50,176 bases of DNA from Martensiomyces pterosporus (lineage: Eukaryota; Kickxellomycota; Kickxellomycetes; Kickxellales; Kickxellaceae), in contig MU604046.1 in the NCBI GenBank assembly GCA_025201845.1, positions 1-50,176 on the forward strand. Reading direction: 5' to 3'. Positions within the stretch are counted from its first letter, which is position 1. Every line of letters begins with the position of its first letter. Shown here piece by piece: positions 1 through 9,990 of this stretch. The position numbers and the translations under genes are program-made. The notes beneath the pieces were generated by a model. The model searched no databases. It was given only the letters and a program-made list of their open reading frames with translations, and had not been told where the DNA came from.

Positions 1-263
1 TTCACATCCAGAGAATTGCTAGATGAGGAGTAGATCAAACCCATGCTGACAAATAGCGGACCACAGCTTGTATACTAGTAGCATGCCGTGTTTACGCAGT
101 GCTCAGAATGATTAATAATCAGGATGGCACTTTGGATATGGCTGAAACAGTTGTGTGGCAAACCCTATCCCTCGACAAGAGTTCCTATAAAAAAGTACTG
201 CCATGGTGTGGTGCAACTCGTCCTCCCTTACTCACCACACTGCCAACACTGAGCTTAGCAGCA
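1..263 (+). promoter_or_regulatory. Upstream region and TATA box of the NmrA-like gene
   Basis: No gene is visible in this leading stretch. A TATAAAAA element lies at 186-193, about 70 bases before the ATG at 264, a normal distance for a TATA box, a start site near 215-225 and a short leader. An open frame continues upstream of 264, but it begins with a GTG and translates the TATA region, so it is taken as accidental. Confidence 0.5.
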
Positions 264-1187
264 ATGTCTCTCACTCCCCTCACTCCCACCTTCAAGAATA
301 TCGCGCTCGTCGGCGCTACTGGCAACGTCGGCACTTTCTTTCTCAACTCGTTCAAGCAAGCTGGGTCCGAGTTCCAAGTCACTCTGCTCACCCGCAAGGA
401 GAGCGAGAGCAAGGCCCTCGAGCTAGTTAGGGGCTGGCCCCAGTTCTCTGTCCGCGCAGTTGATTACAGCAGCGAATCGGACCTCGTTGATGCGCTTCAG
501 GGTCAGGAGGTAGTCTTGAACATTACCGGTTCCCCAGGAGTTCGCCTCCAGCCTGCTATCATTGTTGCTGCCGAAAAGGCTGGAGTCAAATGGTACATTC
601 CATCCGAGTTTGGGGGCGATCTTTCCAAACCCGAGAATCGCAGCTACCCATTCTATGGAGGTAAATTCGCAGTTAGAGATGCGCTGGAAAAGTCCAAACT
701 CTCCTACACCTATATCGCGAATGGCTCACTTGCCGATCGATTCCTAACCCCGTTCCATGGCTGGGACACAAAGGGACGCGCAGTCACTGTCCCTGGCGAC
801 GGAAATACAAAGGCCTCATTCACCCCTTGCAAAGACTTGGCCAGCTATACGCTGGCTATTCTGAGGCGCTACAGCCAGTTCAAAAACACCACCGCCCGCC
901 TGGCCTCGTATACCCTCTCGTACAACGACTGGATAACTGCGGTTCAAAACGCCACCGGAAACGCTTATGCTGTGGCGCATGAGCCTGTTGAAATCTTGAG
1001 GCAGCGTGTTGCAGCGAACGTCGACAACAAGTTTACCCCACAGTGGGTTGCTGACCAGCTCCATATCTCCATCGCCAGTGGTGATGCGCGTGTCAACTGG
1101 GGCGCAAATGAACTCGACAGCAGCAAGCTCACTGAGGTCAAGCCCACTCAACTCGACCAGTTCCTTGCTGAGTTTTTCAAAAACTAG
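264..1187 (+). CDS. NmrA-like / isoflavone-reductase-like NAD(P)-binding protein
   Basis: A 307-residue protein of the NmrA-like atypical short-chain dehydrogenase family. The N-terminal Rossmann strand carries the dinucleotide-binding motif GATGNVG (about residues 17-23). It is followed by TLLTRKE, where an Arg commonly selects NADP(H), and by the family hallmark WYIPSEFGGD near residue 115. A YGGK stretch matches the place of the catalytic Lys in isoflavone/pinoresinol-reductase-like enzymes. Members are either reductases of small aromatic substrates or redox sensors binding transcription factors; the sequence does not decide which, and the substrate is unknown. The start at 264 was chosen because it begins just before the first beta strand and sits below a TATA box; the longer frame upstream lacks family similarity. 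There is no signal peptide, so it is probably cytosolic. A tRNA-Asn follows 64 bases after the stop. Confidence 0.85.
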   Translation: MSLTPLTPTFKNIALVGATGNVGTFFLNSFKQAGSEFQVTLLTRKESESKALELVRGWPQFSVRAVDYSSESDLVDALQGQEVVLNITGSPGVRLQPAIIVAAEKAGVKWYIPSEFGGDLSKPENRSYPFYGGKFAVRDALEKSKLSYTYIANGSLADRFLTPFHGWDTKGRAVTVPGDGNTKASFTPCKDLASYTLAILRRYSQFKNTTARLASYTLSYNDWITAVQNATGNAYAVAHEPVEILRQRVAANVDNKFTPQWVADQLHISIASGDARVNWGANELDSSKLTEVKPTQLDQFLAEFFKN

Positions 1188-1251
1188 TCTCGATATGGCC
1201 AACAATTGACTACCCTTATATTTCTCCGGGCGGCATGAACGTGGGTTAATT

Positions 1252-1325
1252 GCTTTCGTGGCGCAACTGGTTAGCGCGTCTGACTGTTAATCAGGAGGTT
1301 GTTAGTTCGAGTCTAACCGAGAGCG
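1252..1325 (+). tRNA. tRNA-Asn (anticodon GTT)
   Basis: The cloverleaf folds fully. The acceptor stem is GCTTTCG (1252-1258) with CGAGAGC (1318-1324), containing one G-T pair. The D stem is GCGC/GCGC, the anticodon stem TCTGA/TCAGG, and the loop CTGTTAA gives anticodon GTT. The T stem is GTTAG/CTAAC around TTCGAGT. The discriminator base 1325 is G, as expected for asparagine. There is no intron and the CCA is not encoded, as usual in eukaryotes. Internal A box (TGGCGCAACTGG region) and B box (GTTCGAGTC) are present. Confidence 0.95.
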
Positions 1326-1329
1326 ACTC

Positions 1330-1334
1330 TTTTT
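1330..1334 (+). terminator. Pol III terminator of tRNA-Asn
   Basis: A run of five T residues starts five bases after the discriminator base of the tRNA, the standard RNA polymerase III stop signal. Confidence 0.8.
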
Positions 1335-1385
1335 GCGCATTTCCACTCTTTTCTGGTGCCACAGGTGCTTGGAGGCATTTTATTT

Positions 1386-1976
1386 TTACGTTACGTGCTT
1401 CAGACATCTAGTGTCTATGTGTGTCGATCTGCAGGCCAGAGAGCAGTAGCGCATTCCGCATTCAACGCATGTATACAGACCCCGGTACCCACAGACGCTG
1501 CAAAAGTGCCTCTCCAGAGTTCTTTTTGATTCTGCAGCAGCTGGTGTGGATATGCAGGTTAGGTAGTTGAACGCAGCCAAACCGCTGTCACCGTTGGCGT
1601 TTTGATAATCGTTTGCTGCGCTGTCAGTTTCTTTTGCCAGGACATCTGCAAATGTCTGCTTCTGTGCCACCAGTCGCTGTGTTTCTCTGCGATTCATACG
1701 TTTCAGCCCTTCGTCGCCAGTGCCGATTATAATAACAGAGCTGCTTGCTTTCGGCACACCAAGGCTTGACCGTGGTCTGCCTACCTTTTTGGGTCCACTT
1801 GCAGTGCTGACAGCTATTGTCATGCTGTCAAACTCTGGCAGAGGCACATAGTTTTCCCTTTCCAGCCTTTGCAACCGTGTGCGTTTTCGTTGGCTGAGCG
1901 TCGTCTCATCCCAATGGTACCCTTTCAGTCTCAGCCCGGACTTTCTCGATGCTTTCTGAGCAGTGGTCTCCGCCAT
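1386..1976 (-). CDS. HIT-type zinc-finger protein, ZNHIT1/Vps71-like subunit of SWR1/SRCAP
   Basis: A 196-residue protein. The C-terminal ~40 residues form a HIT zinc finger with eight metal ligands: CSVCGY, CVECGMRYC, SLACRSTHIDTRC. The protein ends almost directly after the finger (RCLKHVT), as in human ZNHIT1 (RCLKWTV). The preceding segment FNYLTC corresponds to the NYLTC segment before the ZNHIT1 finger. The N-terminal half is basic, as in the family. ZNHIT1/Vps71 is a nuclear subunit of the SWR1/SRCAP remodeller that exchanges H2A for H2A.Z. The start is the ATG at 1976 (MAETTAQ); the frame reaches 2027 only through a non-ATG codon and a segment without similarity. The gene lies 146 bases downstream of the DOP1 stop on the same strand and faces the tRNA. 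Confidence 0.85.
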   Translation of the reverse strand: MAETTAQKASRKSGLRLKGYHWDETTLSQRKRTRLQRLERENYVPLPEFDSMTIAVSTASGPKKVGRPRSSLGVPKASSSVIIIGTGDEGLKRMNRRETQRLVAQKQTFADVLAKETDSAANDYQNANGDSGLAAFNYLTCISTPAAAESKRTLERHFCSVCGYRGLYTCVECGMRYCSLACRSTHIDTRCLKHVT

Positions 1977-2122
1977 GGTGCTGCTGAAATGGTCAACAGA
2001 GTATGCTAGTAATAAACAGCGATGCAATGTGTTCGAGAGGCTTTCTCGTTTATTCCTGGAAATGGCAGAGTGACAAAAAGAGTCTATACATGTTTACGGG
2101 CGATACCACGTGAAGGTGCCAG

Positions 2123-5100
2123 TTAGTATTCGTGCTCATACTCGCCGTTGTGGCTCAGCGGCGCTGCTGCAGGAGTAGTGCTTGCCGCACCACCAAAGTC
2201 AAAGTACAAAAGGTCGCTGACAAGCAAGGCTTCGATAAACTCCATATCGGGTTCGGCCATAGTGTACGCAGTCTGGTATGCTTGGACCGAAGCGTTGTGC
2301 ACAAATGCATCCAGATCTCTGATCGACGTCACGGACCGGATCCTGATAATAGGTCTCTTGAGTGGGCGACTACCCAGCGTTTGCAGATCAGGCTCGCTCA
2401 GTCCTAGCGACTTGGCCACCGCTGCGCCCTTGTCGGACATTTGCTGGTATACAAGGTTTGTCGGATCATCGCTATCCGTCAAGAGGATCTTTGGGTACGT
2501 GTCAAGAGAAAGCCCGCTTGCCAGCTCAGAAACATGGCCTTTGTTTCCTGCACCGCCACGTTTGCTGCGTTTTGATGGCATCGAAAGCAGCCTTGAGCTA
2601 AGCAAGTCGAGTAGTGCGTACGAAGCGCTGCGCGATCCGTACAGAGCATCGATGGTGTCCGTAATAAAGACCCACTGGTGGACCAAAAAGTCATCTGTGC
2701 CCAGAATAAACAGCAGATCAAGGAACTTGCATGCCGAGAGGAACAAATTGGCCTGCTCGGGCTCCTCGCTGCCCTCACGGTTAAGCTGCTGCAAGCACAG
2801 GCGCATAAGCTCCGTAAGCAGCATTGGCCAAAAGTTGGACATGTGGTGGTTGGACATCCGGCAGAGCAGCACACGCAGACACAGGAACACCTCGATCTGG
2901 ACGGCCGGATGCGGGCTGTTTTTCAAAATGTCCACAAGCTTCTCCTGGATCTGCGGCAGCGACGGCAGGTACTGGTTCGCTGCTCCAGCCCAAACGACAA
3001 AGCTCAAGCGACGGAGAGCAATGGAACGCATCTGTGCCTCATGCTCGCGGTTGGCGAACAGCGCTGGTCCTGACGACGAGGATGACACCTTGGACAAAAC
3101 ATCCGCAAACTTTTCCTTCTCGCTAACAAGCAGGGTTCGGATGAGGTGACGCCAGCAAGGTGCCAGGACAGGTGTCGTTGTGGCCGAGTCAGACGCCATG
3201 GAGCTTGGGAAGAACTTTGGGTCGCTGAAAAAGTCCCACACTTCGCGCTTCCACACCTTCATCAGCGATGCCTGGCGGCTGAGCGAGTCCAGGCAGCCCA
3301 AGACAAGCGAAAAGTGCCTTGACCGGGATGTCAGCGCTTGAGGCGGCCCACTATATCCACCAGTCATATGCGACTTGAGCGCTGGTGCGATGGCGTAGTG
3401 CATAATGTTGGTGGCAATGCCCAACTGCCGCTCATAATCTGGCACCAACAACGAAAACTGGGGAATCACCATGTCGCCAATATATGTGAGGATCTGCTCG
3501 ATGATGCTGTCTTCAGAAATCACCCTGGTCGAGTCGTCAGCATCGATCACGCCAGCCAAGGAGTCTGAGCGAATGACGAGCCCACCAGGTCCCATAGCGT
3601 CGTTGTTTGACCTGCGCAGCCAGTTGGTCTGGTCAAAAGAGCGACCTGCGATCAGGATACAGTTGTCGACCAAGCGCGAATATGCTTCGAACAGCTCGCG
3701 CGAGTACAGTCTCTGCGATGGATCCTGGGACTGCGAATTGCTTGCCACTCTTTCGCAAAGCTCAGTAAACGTGCGCAGATAGAACGGCAGCATGAGCTTG
3801 TTTTGCTGCGCGTTGGTATTGTATTCCTTGAGCATCGACGATATATGCGGAATAAGCGGGTTGCTGGTGCGTGCAGTCACCTTGTGTCGGGTATACAGCT
3901 CAATGAACCTGGCCAATGCAACGTCATCCAGCAAAGAGAACCTGGTCTGCAGCTTGTCGTTTCCTCCTGCAGCAGATGAGCCGCTGGACACTGCGGATGA
4001 CATTCCAGCAGACGTGTTTGGGTCAGCAGACCGGATATGGAGGCCGTTCAAAAGAGTCGTGAGGATGTTGATTGGCGTGCGTCCTGGTATTGCCTCGAGC
4101 AAATCGGTTGTCTGCCAATTCCACTCAGCAGGGTTCTCGTCAGTTGATGAGGCATTGGCTATTGACGCAGCCTCTTGATGCGAGGATGAGGCTGGACTCA
4201 GTGGCAGCTGAATAGACGACACCGATGAACGTCGCCTCTTTGACGAGGCCCTAGTTTGACCTCTTGGGCTGGCATCCAAGCAGCTGATCCACATTGGGTT
4301 GTCGCGGATCCACAATGCAGCCATCGCCTCCGTCACCTCTGCTGGCTGGATCGATACTGCAGTCTCCAAAATCCGAGTGATGCGCAAGTGTACGGCCTGC
4401 TGCATATGTATCACGTCACCGCCGATGTTAGCTTCTGAGATACCGAAATCCTCCAGCACAAGTCGAGACAGGAGAGCTTGGCCCTCTGCTGCATCAGCCG
4501 AGCTCTTGTGGCTGCTGGTGCTGGGTGCAGGTTTCTGCGCCTGGTTAAAATCAAAGGCATCCCAGACCTCGCGCATCACCGCAAGAATAGACACCAGATT
4601 AAAGCCCTCAGAGTCAAATCCGCTAGTATCGCTTAGCTGATCCGCTGCAAGCCTTGGGGTATTTGCAGCCGATTCGTCTACCAACTCACCCTCGGCGGTG
4701 GGCTCAGCAGCGGCATCGTCCAGCGCAAACATGCTCGACACGAACTTCAGAATGGGGATCGATCCCAACGAGCTTGATGCTGCCCCGCTTGAGCTCTCCA
4801 CGCTGGAATCGCTTGCGCGTGAGCTAGGCCGCTGAATATACGTGGATTCTACAGGGACTTTGTCGGCATTCTTCAAGCACACAGACAAGAAGATGTCGAA
4901 TGCATCGAGGAGGATGCTCAGAACATCAATGTTCATGGACTCTTGGCCGGCAGTAGCAGACTCGGCGTCTGCCTGCGATGAGACGCTAGCAGGAATCGCA
5001 AACAGAGACAGCAATCGCTTGTATAGCTGTCGTTTCGTGGACCTGTGCTTGGTGGCGACAAGCCCGTTCGACCGAGCAAAGTACTCCGCGCACTGCGACA

Positions 5101-8100
5101 GCAGAAGTCTAAGTGCATGTACGCAAGGGAGCACCAGCGTGTGTATCAAGTCCTGACTGTCGCCACGACCAACCCCCGCTGCAATGTACTGCTGAATGTA
5201 TGGCAAGCAGGCGCGAATGACGCCAACCCATTTGCGCAGCGCAACCACATCAAGCTGCAGCGTAAGCGCAGAGAGAACCAAACGAGAAAGCAGTTGTAAA
5301 TCCGCGACCTCGCCAATACCAGCTGCCTTGCCCTTGCGAGCCGATGCACTAGATGTCAAGGTAGCCTCCGCATCAGCCGATACGTTTGTCTCAATCAAAG
5401 ATACAAGGAGGTCCAAGAGGGAGGGCTGGATCGAAAGGCGTCTGTTAAGGACGCAGAACAAAAGCGAGTCGATGACCCGCGCTCGGAGCCTCGAAATAAA
5501 CCGAGGCGGCCACACCGCAGATGGCCGCGACGCTAGATAACTAACGAGCCCCGATGCCCTCGTCCGTGTCGCCTCGACCGCCCGCTTTGCTGATACAGGA
5601 ACTCCGGACACTGGCGCATCTGTCAGCGCAAATTCTGCCGCTGCTGAAACAAGTAGCTGCAGCCAGCATTCGCCCTTGCCTGAAAAGGGCTCGCATGCCT
5701 TGAGCAGAGCCGTGTTGGTCGGGACCTTGGCGAGCATCGAGTAAATCACAGTATCGCCGGCGCAGGCGAGGTACTGTTGGATGGCATCGATGTAATAGCT
5801 GGCGCGACCATAGTCAAACTCTGAAATGTACTCCTGGCGCGTAGACGAGCACCCAGTTGATAGGGTCAGGGAATATGAGCGCTTCTGTGTGCGAACCGTG
5901 AGAAATAGGAGCAGCAGCAGGGTCTCTACGATATGCTCCCATTCTGCAGCCGAGGCGTCGACCCAAGCCCTGGATGCTGTGTGACGCGAAAGCGCCGACG
6001 AAGCGTCTGTCCCAGCTCCAAGATCAGGGACTGTGGAGCTGATAGGCGCGATATTGTCTAGCACCAGCAGTAGAAGTCGTGAAAAGGCGAGCGGATCATA
6101 CTGCTTGCCGCTAGATTTGGCCTCCCTTTGAATGAGCCGCAAGTTGTACCAAAACACAGAGTACAGCGACAGCTCTCTCGTGTACCCGCGACTGCCTGGG
6201 ATGGCATCAGGCGTGGTGCTGAGCTTGCCTGCCAAGTGCCGTTCAACGCTACGGGCATCGACCTGCTTGTGGAGTTCGCACAGCAGCTGGGTGGCTCGAT
6301 AGTGGCTGGGCATATTCTCTGGCGACAGCGTTTCCCAGAGCCTCTCCACGAACCGTGTGAGATTGCCATTATCAGCAAATACAGCGTCTGACAAAGACTT
6401 GCGCTCGACAAATTCCAGCAGTGTACTCAGCGCGACATCCAAGACTCGGAACTGTTTGGCACAGCAAACAACAGTGGCGAGTACAGGCACCCAAAGATCT
6501 GGGTGGGACGGGGCGACAGCCGAAGCCAGCCTGTCGGACTGATCTAGATCAATCGTAGGTAGCGGCAGGATACAGCGTGCGAGTTCAGAGTTGGCCAAAA
6601 AGTCGTGAGAGTATGCCATTGCCGTCTTGAGAATATGGCAGATATCCTCCATGGCGATTGCAGTAAACGGCCCGGTGGGTTTATCCTTAGTTGCTGCCGA
6701 GGTGGCAATGATCTGCAGTCCAAGTTGAGCGACGATGCTTTTGCAGAGTCGAATGATCGCAAACAGCAGTCCAGATCCACGGACGACTTCAGCTACAGAT
6801 CTCTCTACTTCTGCCACGCGTGCCGAGTGCGCATCGTCTTGAGTTGCTAGTCCTTCTGTATCTGTTGTCTCCAGGTTGCCAGTCTTGGGCTCCGATCGAT
6901 GGACGCGATAGAACGATCTTGTGGTGCTGAACAGCTCGCTGATCTGTACTGACTTGGTATTGGCTGCCGAACTGCCAGTTTCATCGCTACCATTTTCCAT
7001 GAACGCTGTCTTTGGGATGCGCGTAAAGATATCAATAATAATGCGTGTAAAGCAGCATGCGATTTTTGGATTGCTGCGCAATTGCTGCTCAGCCAGTATG
7101 CGCTCAAGTGTAGCGAGTATGCTGAGCAGCGCCATAGGCATATGCACGTGCAGCGTGGCGTCGTCGTCGAGTTCAAAGGTCTGGACAAAGAAGAGGAGCA
7201 GCTGTAGTGCGCGTGTGGTCTTCTCAACATCGGCGCTTCCAGGCTCCTCGACGACCGAGTCGACCAGCTGATTGATAACCTGGGACCAAGTAAAGATCGG
7301 ATCGAGCATTTCGACAAACATGCGCGATACACTCGACAACTTGGCTGGCAGCATACGATCCGGGCGGCTATCACGCTCGGCAATCAGAAGCTGCATGAGG
7401 GGTACGAATAGGGTGTCCAAGATGGGCTGTGAGATCTCTGGCTTGTCAACAAGTCCAATGAGGATGCGGAACACAGTGTGCTGGTGCTCAGGGCTGGAGC
7501 TGAGGGCAGCAAACGATCCTAGCAGAGCCTCGGCCAAGTAGCTTTGCGCATGCTGGCGGAAGTAGACGGCATTTTCGGCTTCAGACTCGCCTGGGCCAAG
7601 AAGCCAAGTGTAGAGCCTTCGGTTGAGCGACATGTCCTTTTTCAGCACCACTGCCGAGGCATGCTTCATCAGTAGCACCAGGTCCTTCTTCCCGAGCACA
7701 TTGGTTCGCAGCGGGAACCGTGTCATAACCAGATCCAGGGCTGCACGAAGGACAAGCGTCTTGGAGTCCGTCAGTGTCGATGCCAGCGCACGCACCATCA
7801 GCGAGGTATCTTCGCCGGCGACCTGGTCCACATCCTCCTTTTGGGTGAACACAGGCAGTCTCTGCGACAAGTACTTTAGGGCCGACTCGCGCTGCTCAAT
7901 GTTGGTGATCATGATAAGGAACATTGTCGGGAAGAAGAACGAAGGGTCAATAGTATCCCTCAGCATGTCCAACAGCTTCATGACTCGGGTGTAGACATCC
8001 ATCGACCCCTCCTCCAGCCCAGGCAATAGGCCCACAGTAAAGCTCTTCATACACGCTCGAAGGCTGGAGCCCAGCGGGATAAAGAACTCCTCAAAGATGC

Positions 8101-8701
8101 CGAGCAGCTGCGGTTTGGTTTTCATCGACGCGTTGCGCATGAACGGAAACAGCCCATACGAGTACAGGGGCAGATCAATTATGAGCTGCTCGTCACCGAT
8201 CTGTTTAAATATCTGGGCATAGAGGTTCAGCGCTTTCTGGTGCACACCCGTTGGCAAAGCTGGATTGAGACACTGGGCAAGGCGCTTGGCGACAGTCTCC
8301 TTGTGCGGAATAACGGCAAATTTTGCATAAATCTCAAACGCCCTGCTGAGCTTTGTCAGGAAGGCCGTAACATCAGCCCACTCGCTGACGTAGTCGAACG
8401 ATTGCAAGTTGCGTTCGACCAGCTGGACGTACTTCTGGTACTTTGGGTCGCTTTTGTATGCGCCTGAAGGGTTCTCTTTGCGGTTGCGGTTGCGGAGAGG
8501 CGACGAAAGGTCTGTTTCGAAGCTCGATGTGTTCAGTGGGCCGCGTGTCGCCGCGTGTCTGCTTGCTTTGCTGCTGCTGCCGTGCTCCTCGCCTGCTGGC
8601 AGCCAAGTCTCCTCTGCTGAATCGGCAGGTGGTCCATCGTGACTATCATATGAGGGCACAGGTGATTCTGCCTCTCGCGTCGGCGTGGGGGTGCTCATCA
8701 T
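2123..8701 (-). CDS. DOP1: Dopey family protein DOP1 (endosome/Golgi trafficking scaffold)
   Basis: A very long intronless frame of 2192 residues. Residues ~80-380 match the Dopey N-terminal domain: KYQKYVQLVERNLQSFDYVS, then EWADVTAFLTKL, CLNPALPTGVHQKALNLYAQ and YSYGLFPFMRNASMKTKPQL, all hallmark blocks. The rest is alpha-helical solenoid interrupted by Ser/Ala-rich linkers (around residues 1300-1420 and 1480-1640), with conserved C-terminal blocks such as WPMLLTELMRLCLQQL near residue 1960. Dop1 proteins are peripheral membrane scaffolds that work with Mon2 and the Neo1/ATP9-type flippase in endosome-to-Golgi traffic and membrane organisation. The size is in the family's usual range (about 1700-2400). 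Two consecutive ATG codons (8701 and 8698) are both possible starts. The gene is divergent from ATG27 across a ~400-base promoter. Confidence 0.93.
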   Translation of the reverse strand: MMSTPTPTREAESPVPSYDSHDGPPADSAEETWLPAGEEHGSSSKASRHAATRGPLNTSSFETDLSSPLRNRNRKENPSGAYKSDPKYQKYVQLVERNLQSFDYVSEWADVTAFLTKLSRAFEIYAKFAVIPHKETVAKRLAQCLNPALPTGVHQKALNLYAQIFKQIGDEQLIIDLPLYSYGLFPFMRNASMKTKPQLLGIFEEFFIPLGSSLRACMKSFTVGLLPGLEEGSMDVYTRVMKLLDMLRDTIDPSFFFPTMFLIMITNIEQRESALKYLSQRLPVFTQKEDVDQVAGEDTSLMVRALASTLTDSKTLVLRAALDLVMTRFPLRTNVLGKKDLVLLMKHASAVVLKKDMSLNRRLYTWLLGPGESEAENAVYFRQHAQSYLAEALLGSFAALSSSPEHQHTVFRILIGLVDKPEISQPILDTLFVPLMQLLIAERDSRPDRMLPAKLSSVSRMFVEMLDPIFTWSQVINQLVDSVVEEPGSADVEKTTRALQLLLFFVQTFELDDDATLHVHMPMALLSILATLERILAEQQLRSNPKIACCFTRIIIDIFTRIPKTAFMENGSDETGSSAANTKSVQISELFSTTRSFYRVHRSEPKTGNLETTDTEGLATQDDAHSARVAEVERSVAEVVRGSGLLFAIIRLCKSIVAQLGLQIIATSAATKDKPTGPFTAIAMEDICHILKTAMAYSHDFLANSELARCILPLPTIDLDQSDRLASAVAPSHPDLWVPVLATVVCCAKQFRVLDVALSTLLEFVERKSLSDAVFADNGNLTRFVERLWETLSPENMPSHYRATQLLCELHKQVDARSVERHLAGKLSTTPDAIPGSRGYTRELSLYSVFWYNLRLIQREAKSSGKQYDPLAFSRLLLLVLDNIAPISSTVPDLGAGTDASSALSRHTASRAWVDASAAEWEHIVETLLLLLFLTVRTQKRSYSLTLSTGCSSTRQEYISEFDYGRASYYIDAIQQYLACAGDTVIYSMLAKVPTNTALLKACEPFSGKGECWLQLLVSAAAEFALTDAPVSGVPVSAKRAVEATRTRASGLVSYLASRPSAVWPPRFISRLRARVIDSLLFCVLNRRLSIQPSLLDLLVSLIETNVSADAEATLTSSASARKGKAAGIGEVADLQLLSRLVLSALTLQLDVVALRKWVGVIRACLPYIQQYIAAGVGRGDSQDLIHTLVLPCVHALRLLLSQCAEYFARSNGLVATKHRSTKRQLYKRLLSLFAIPASVSSQADAESATAGQESMNIDVLSILLDAFDIFLSVCLKNADKVPVESTYIQRPSSRASDSSVESSSGAASSSLGSIPILKFVSSMFALDDAAAEPTAEGELVDESAANTPRLAADQLSDTSGFDSEGFNLVSILAVMREVWDAFDFNQAQKPAPSTSSHKSSADAAEGQALLSRLVLEDFGISEANIGGDVIHMQQAVHLRITRILETAVSIQPAEVTEAMAALWIRDNPMWISCLDASPRGQTRASSKRRRSSVSSIQLPLSPASSSHQEAASIANASSTDENPAEWNWQTTDLLEAIPGRTPINILTTLLNGLHIRSADPNTSAGMSSAVSSGSSAAGGNDKLQTRFSLLDDVALARFIELYTRHKVTARTSNPLIPHISSMLKEYNTNAQQNKLMLPFYLRTFTELCERVASNSQSQDPSQRLYSRELFEAYSRLVDNCILIAGRSFDQTNWLRRSNNDAMGPGGLVIRSDSLAGVIDADDSTRVISEDSIIEQILTYIGDMVIPQFSLLVPDYERQLGIATNIMHYAIAPALKSHMTGGYSGPPQALTSRSRHFSLVLGCLDSLSRQASLMKVWKREVWDFFSDPKFFPSSMASDSATTTPVLAPCWRHLIRTLLVSEKEKFADVLSKVSSSSSGPALFANREHEAQMRSIALRRLSFVVWAGAANQYLPSLPQIQEKLVDILKNSPHPAVQIEVFLCLRVLLCRMSNHHMSNFWPMLLTELMRLCLQQLNREGSEEPEQANLFLSACKFLDLLFILGTDDFLVHQWVFITDTIDALYGSRSASYALLDLLSSRLLSMPSKRSKRGGAGNKGHVSELASGLSLDTYPKILLTDSDDPTNLVYQQMSDKGAAVAKSLGLSEPDLQTLGSRPLKRPIIRIRSVTSIRDLDAFVHNASVQAYQTAYTMAEPDMEFIEALLVSDLLYFDFGGAASTTPAAAPLSHNGEYEHEY

Positions 8702-9099
8702 TCACGCTGCAGCACCGCCGCAAGTCAGGTCTTATTGAACGGAGGTTGACGAAGGGATAAGATTGCGAGCAACAGAAGAGAAAAAGCCAAGCGGGATGCG
8801 TTTAGCGTCAGATGGCTGAATGGAAGAGGTATAAGACTAGGGGGAAAGAGGCAAGAGAAAGACCGAGCGGAAATAGCAAGGACGTCACCCCAGCTTAGCC
8901 GAAAAACGAACACCCTGCCCCAGCAAACGGGCTTGAGAGGGTGGTGCAAGCTCTCCCAGACAGCAGCATTCCTTTAACTCGTGGCTCAGCGCACCTCCCC
9001 AAATTGCATACCTCGTCTTTTTTCTCTTCCTTTTGTCACATCGCACAGCTACTCGCCTTCATTTAGAGCACTAATCTGAGCAAAAAGAAGCCTGTCCGT
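8702..9099. promoter_or_regulatory. Divergent intergenic region between DOP1 and ATG27
   Basis: These 398 bases separate the DOP1 start (-) from the ATG27 start (+) and must hold both promoters. The right part is C/T-rich on the plus strand (about 9005-9060, a run resembling CTTTTTTCTCTTCC), typical of fungal leaders. The left part is purine-rich on plus, which is C/T-rich for DOP1. I see no convincing TATA box and no credible small gene. Confidence 0.55.
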
Positions 9100-9990
9100 A
9101 TGAATCCAGCCGCACGCGCATTTCTGGTCTTGGCCGCAGTGGCCTCTACCGCATCGCTAACTAGCGCAGCCTTCGATTGCAAGAATGCCAAGGTCGCAGG
9201 CTATGCGTACGACCTGAGCCCGCTTGCGCGGGAGGTAACGCTGGAGAGCAATTCAACCACTCCGCCAACGGTTACCGGCATCAAGTACGTGATCAACCCC
9301 TGTGCTGCACTGAAGACTGAGCCAGACACTGTGCCCAAAATCGACCGGTGTCCCGAAGACGCCTGGATCTGCCGATCGGTGACCAACTACAAGGACAACG
9401 AGAAGCCGCGGGTGACCGAGGTAAACGCCGTCGCTGGTGGAAACAAAAAGGGCGAGCCGACACTGGAGGCAACTGCATCGGGAGATGAAAGGCCATCAGA
9501 GTTCCACTGGAAGATGAAGGGCGCCGAGGTCGAAAAGGTTGGGTGGTCGGCCGATATCAAGTTCATTTGCGACAAGACTGCGAAGAACGAGGACCTACCA
9601 AAGCTCACCAGTTTCAAGGATGGCGTTCTTTCTCTCGAATGGTCGGCACCCGCTGCCTGTGCTCTGGGGGACGATAAGGGTGGCGATGACAAGAAGGACG
9701 ATAAGGATAAGGATAAGGATAAGAACCCTGACAACAAGGACGACGACGGCAAGGAGAAGAAGAGCAGCGGCGGGTTCTTCTCTTCTATGTTTACCCTGTT
9801 CTTTATCGTCTTCTTGCTCTACCTGGTTCTCGGCGTTATGTACAACTACCTGGTGGTTCGCGCCTCTGGCTTGGATCTGATCCCGAACCGTGCGTTCTGG
9901 CGCGAGTTCCCCTACCTGTGCACGGACTTTGCCCACCATATCTGGGACATTGTCAGCGGCCGGCGTCGCGGTGGGTACTCTGTTGTCTAG
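9100..9990 (+). CDS. ATG27: Autophagy-related transmembrane protein Atg27 (MRH-domain receptor)
   Basis: A 296-residue type I membrane protein. A signal peptide covers residues 1-24 (LVLAAVASTASLTSA, then AFDC). A luminal mannose-6-phosphate-receptor-homology domain follows, with spaced cysteines (NPCAAL, DRCPEDAWIC, FICDK, AACALG). Residues ~190-222 are a Lys/Asp-rich low-complexity spacer containing repeated DK units. A single TM helix (about 228-250) precedes a ~45-residue cytosolic tail ending in YSVV. Yeast Atg27 likewise ends in a YSxV tyrosine sorting motif, so the C-terminus is diagnostic. Atg27 cycles between vacuole, endosome/Golgi and phagophore membranes and supports Atg9 trafficking. 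The ATG at 9100 directly precedes the signal peptide. The other autophagy gene, ATG1, is ~11 kb away, which I regard as coincidence. Confidence 0.85.
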   Translation: MNPAARAFLVLAAVASTASLTSAAFDCKNAKVAGYAYDLSPLAREVTLESNSTTPPTVTGIKYVINPCAALKTEPDTVPKIDRCPEDAWICRSVTNYKDNEKPRVTEVNAVAGGNKKGEPTLEATASGDERPSEFHWKMKGAEVEKVGWSADIKFICDKTAKNEDLPKLTSFKDGVLSLEWSAPAACALGDDKGGDDKKDDKDKDKDKNPDNKDDDGKEKKSSGGFFSSMFTLFFIVFLLYLVLGVMYNYLVVRASGLDLIPNRAFWREFPYLCTDFAHHIWDIVSGRRRGGYSVV

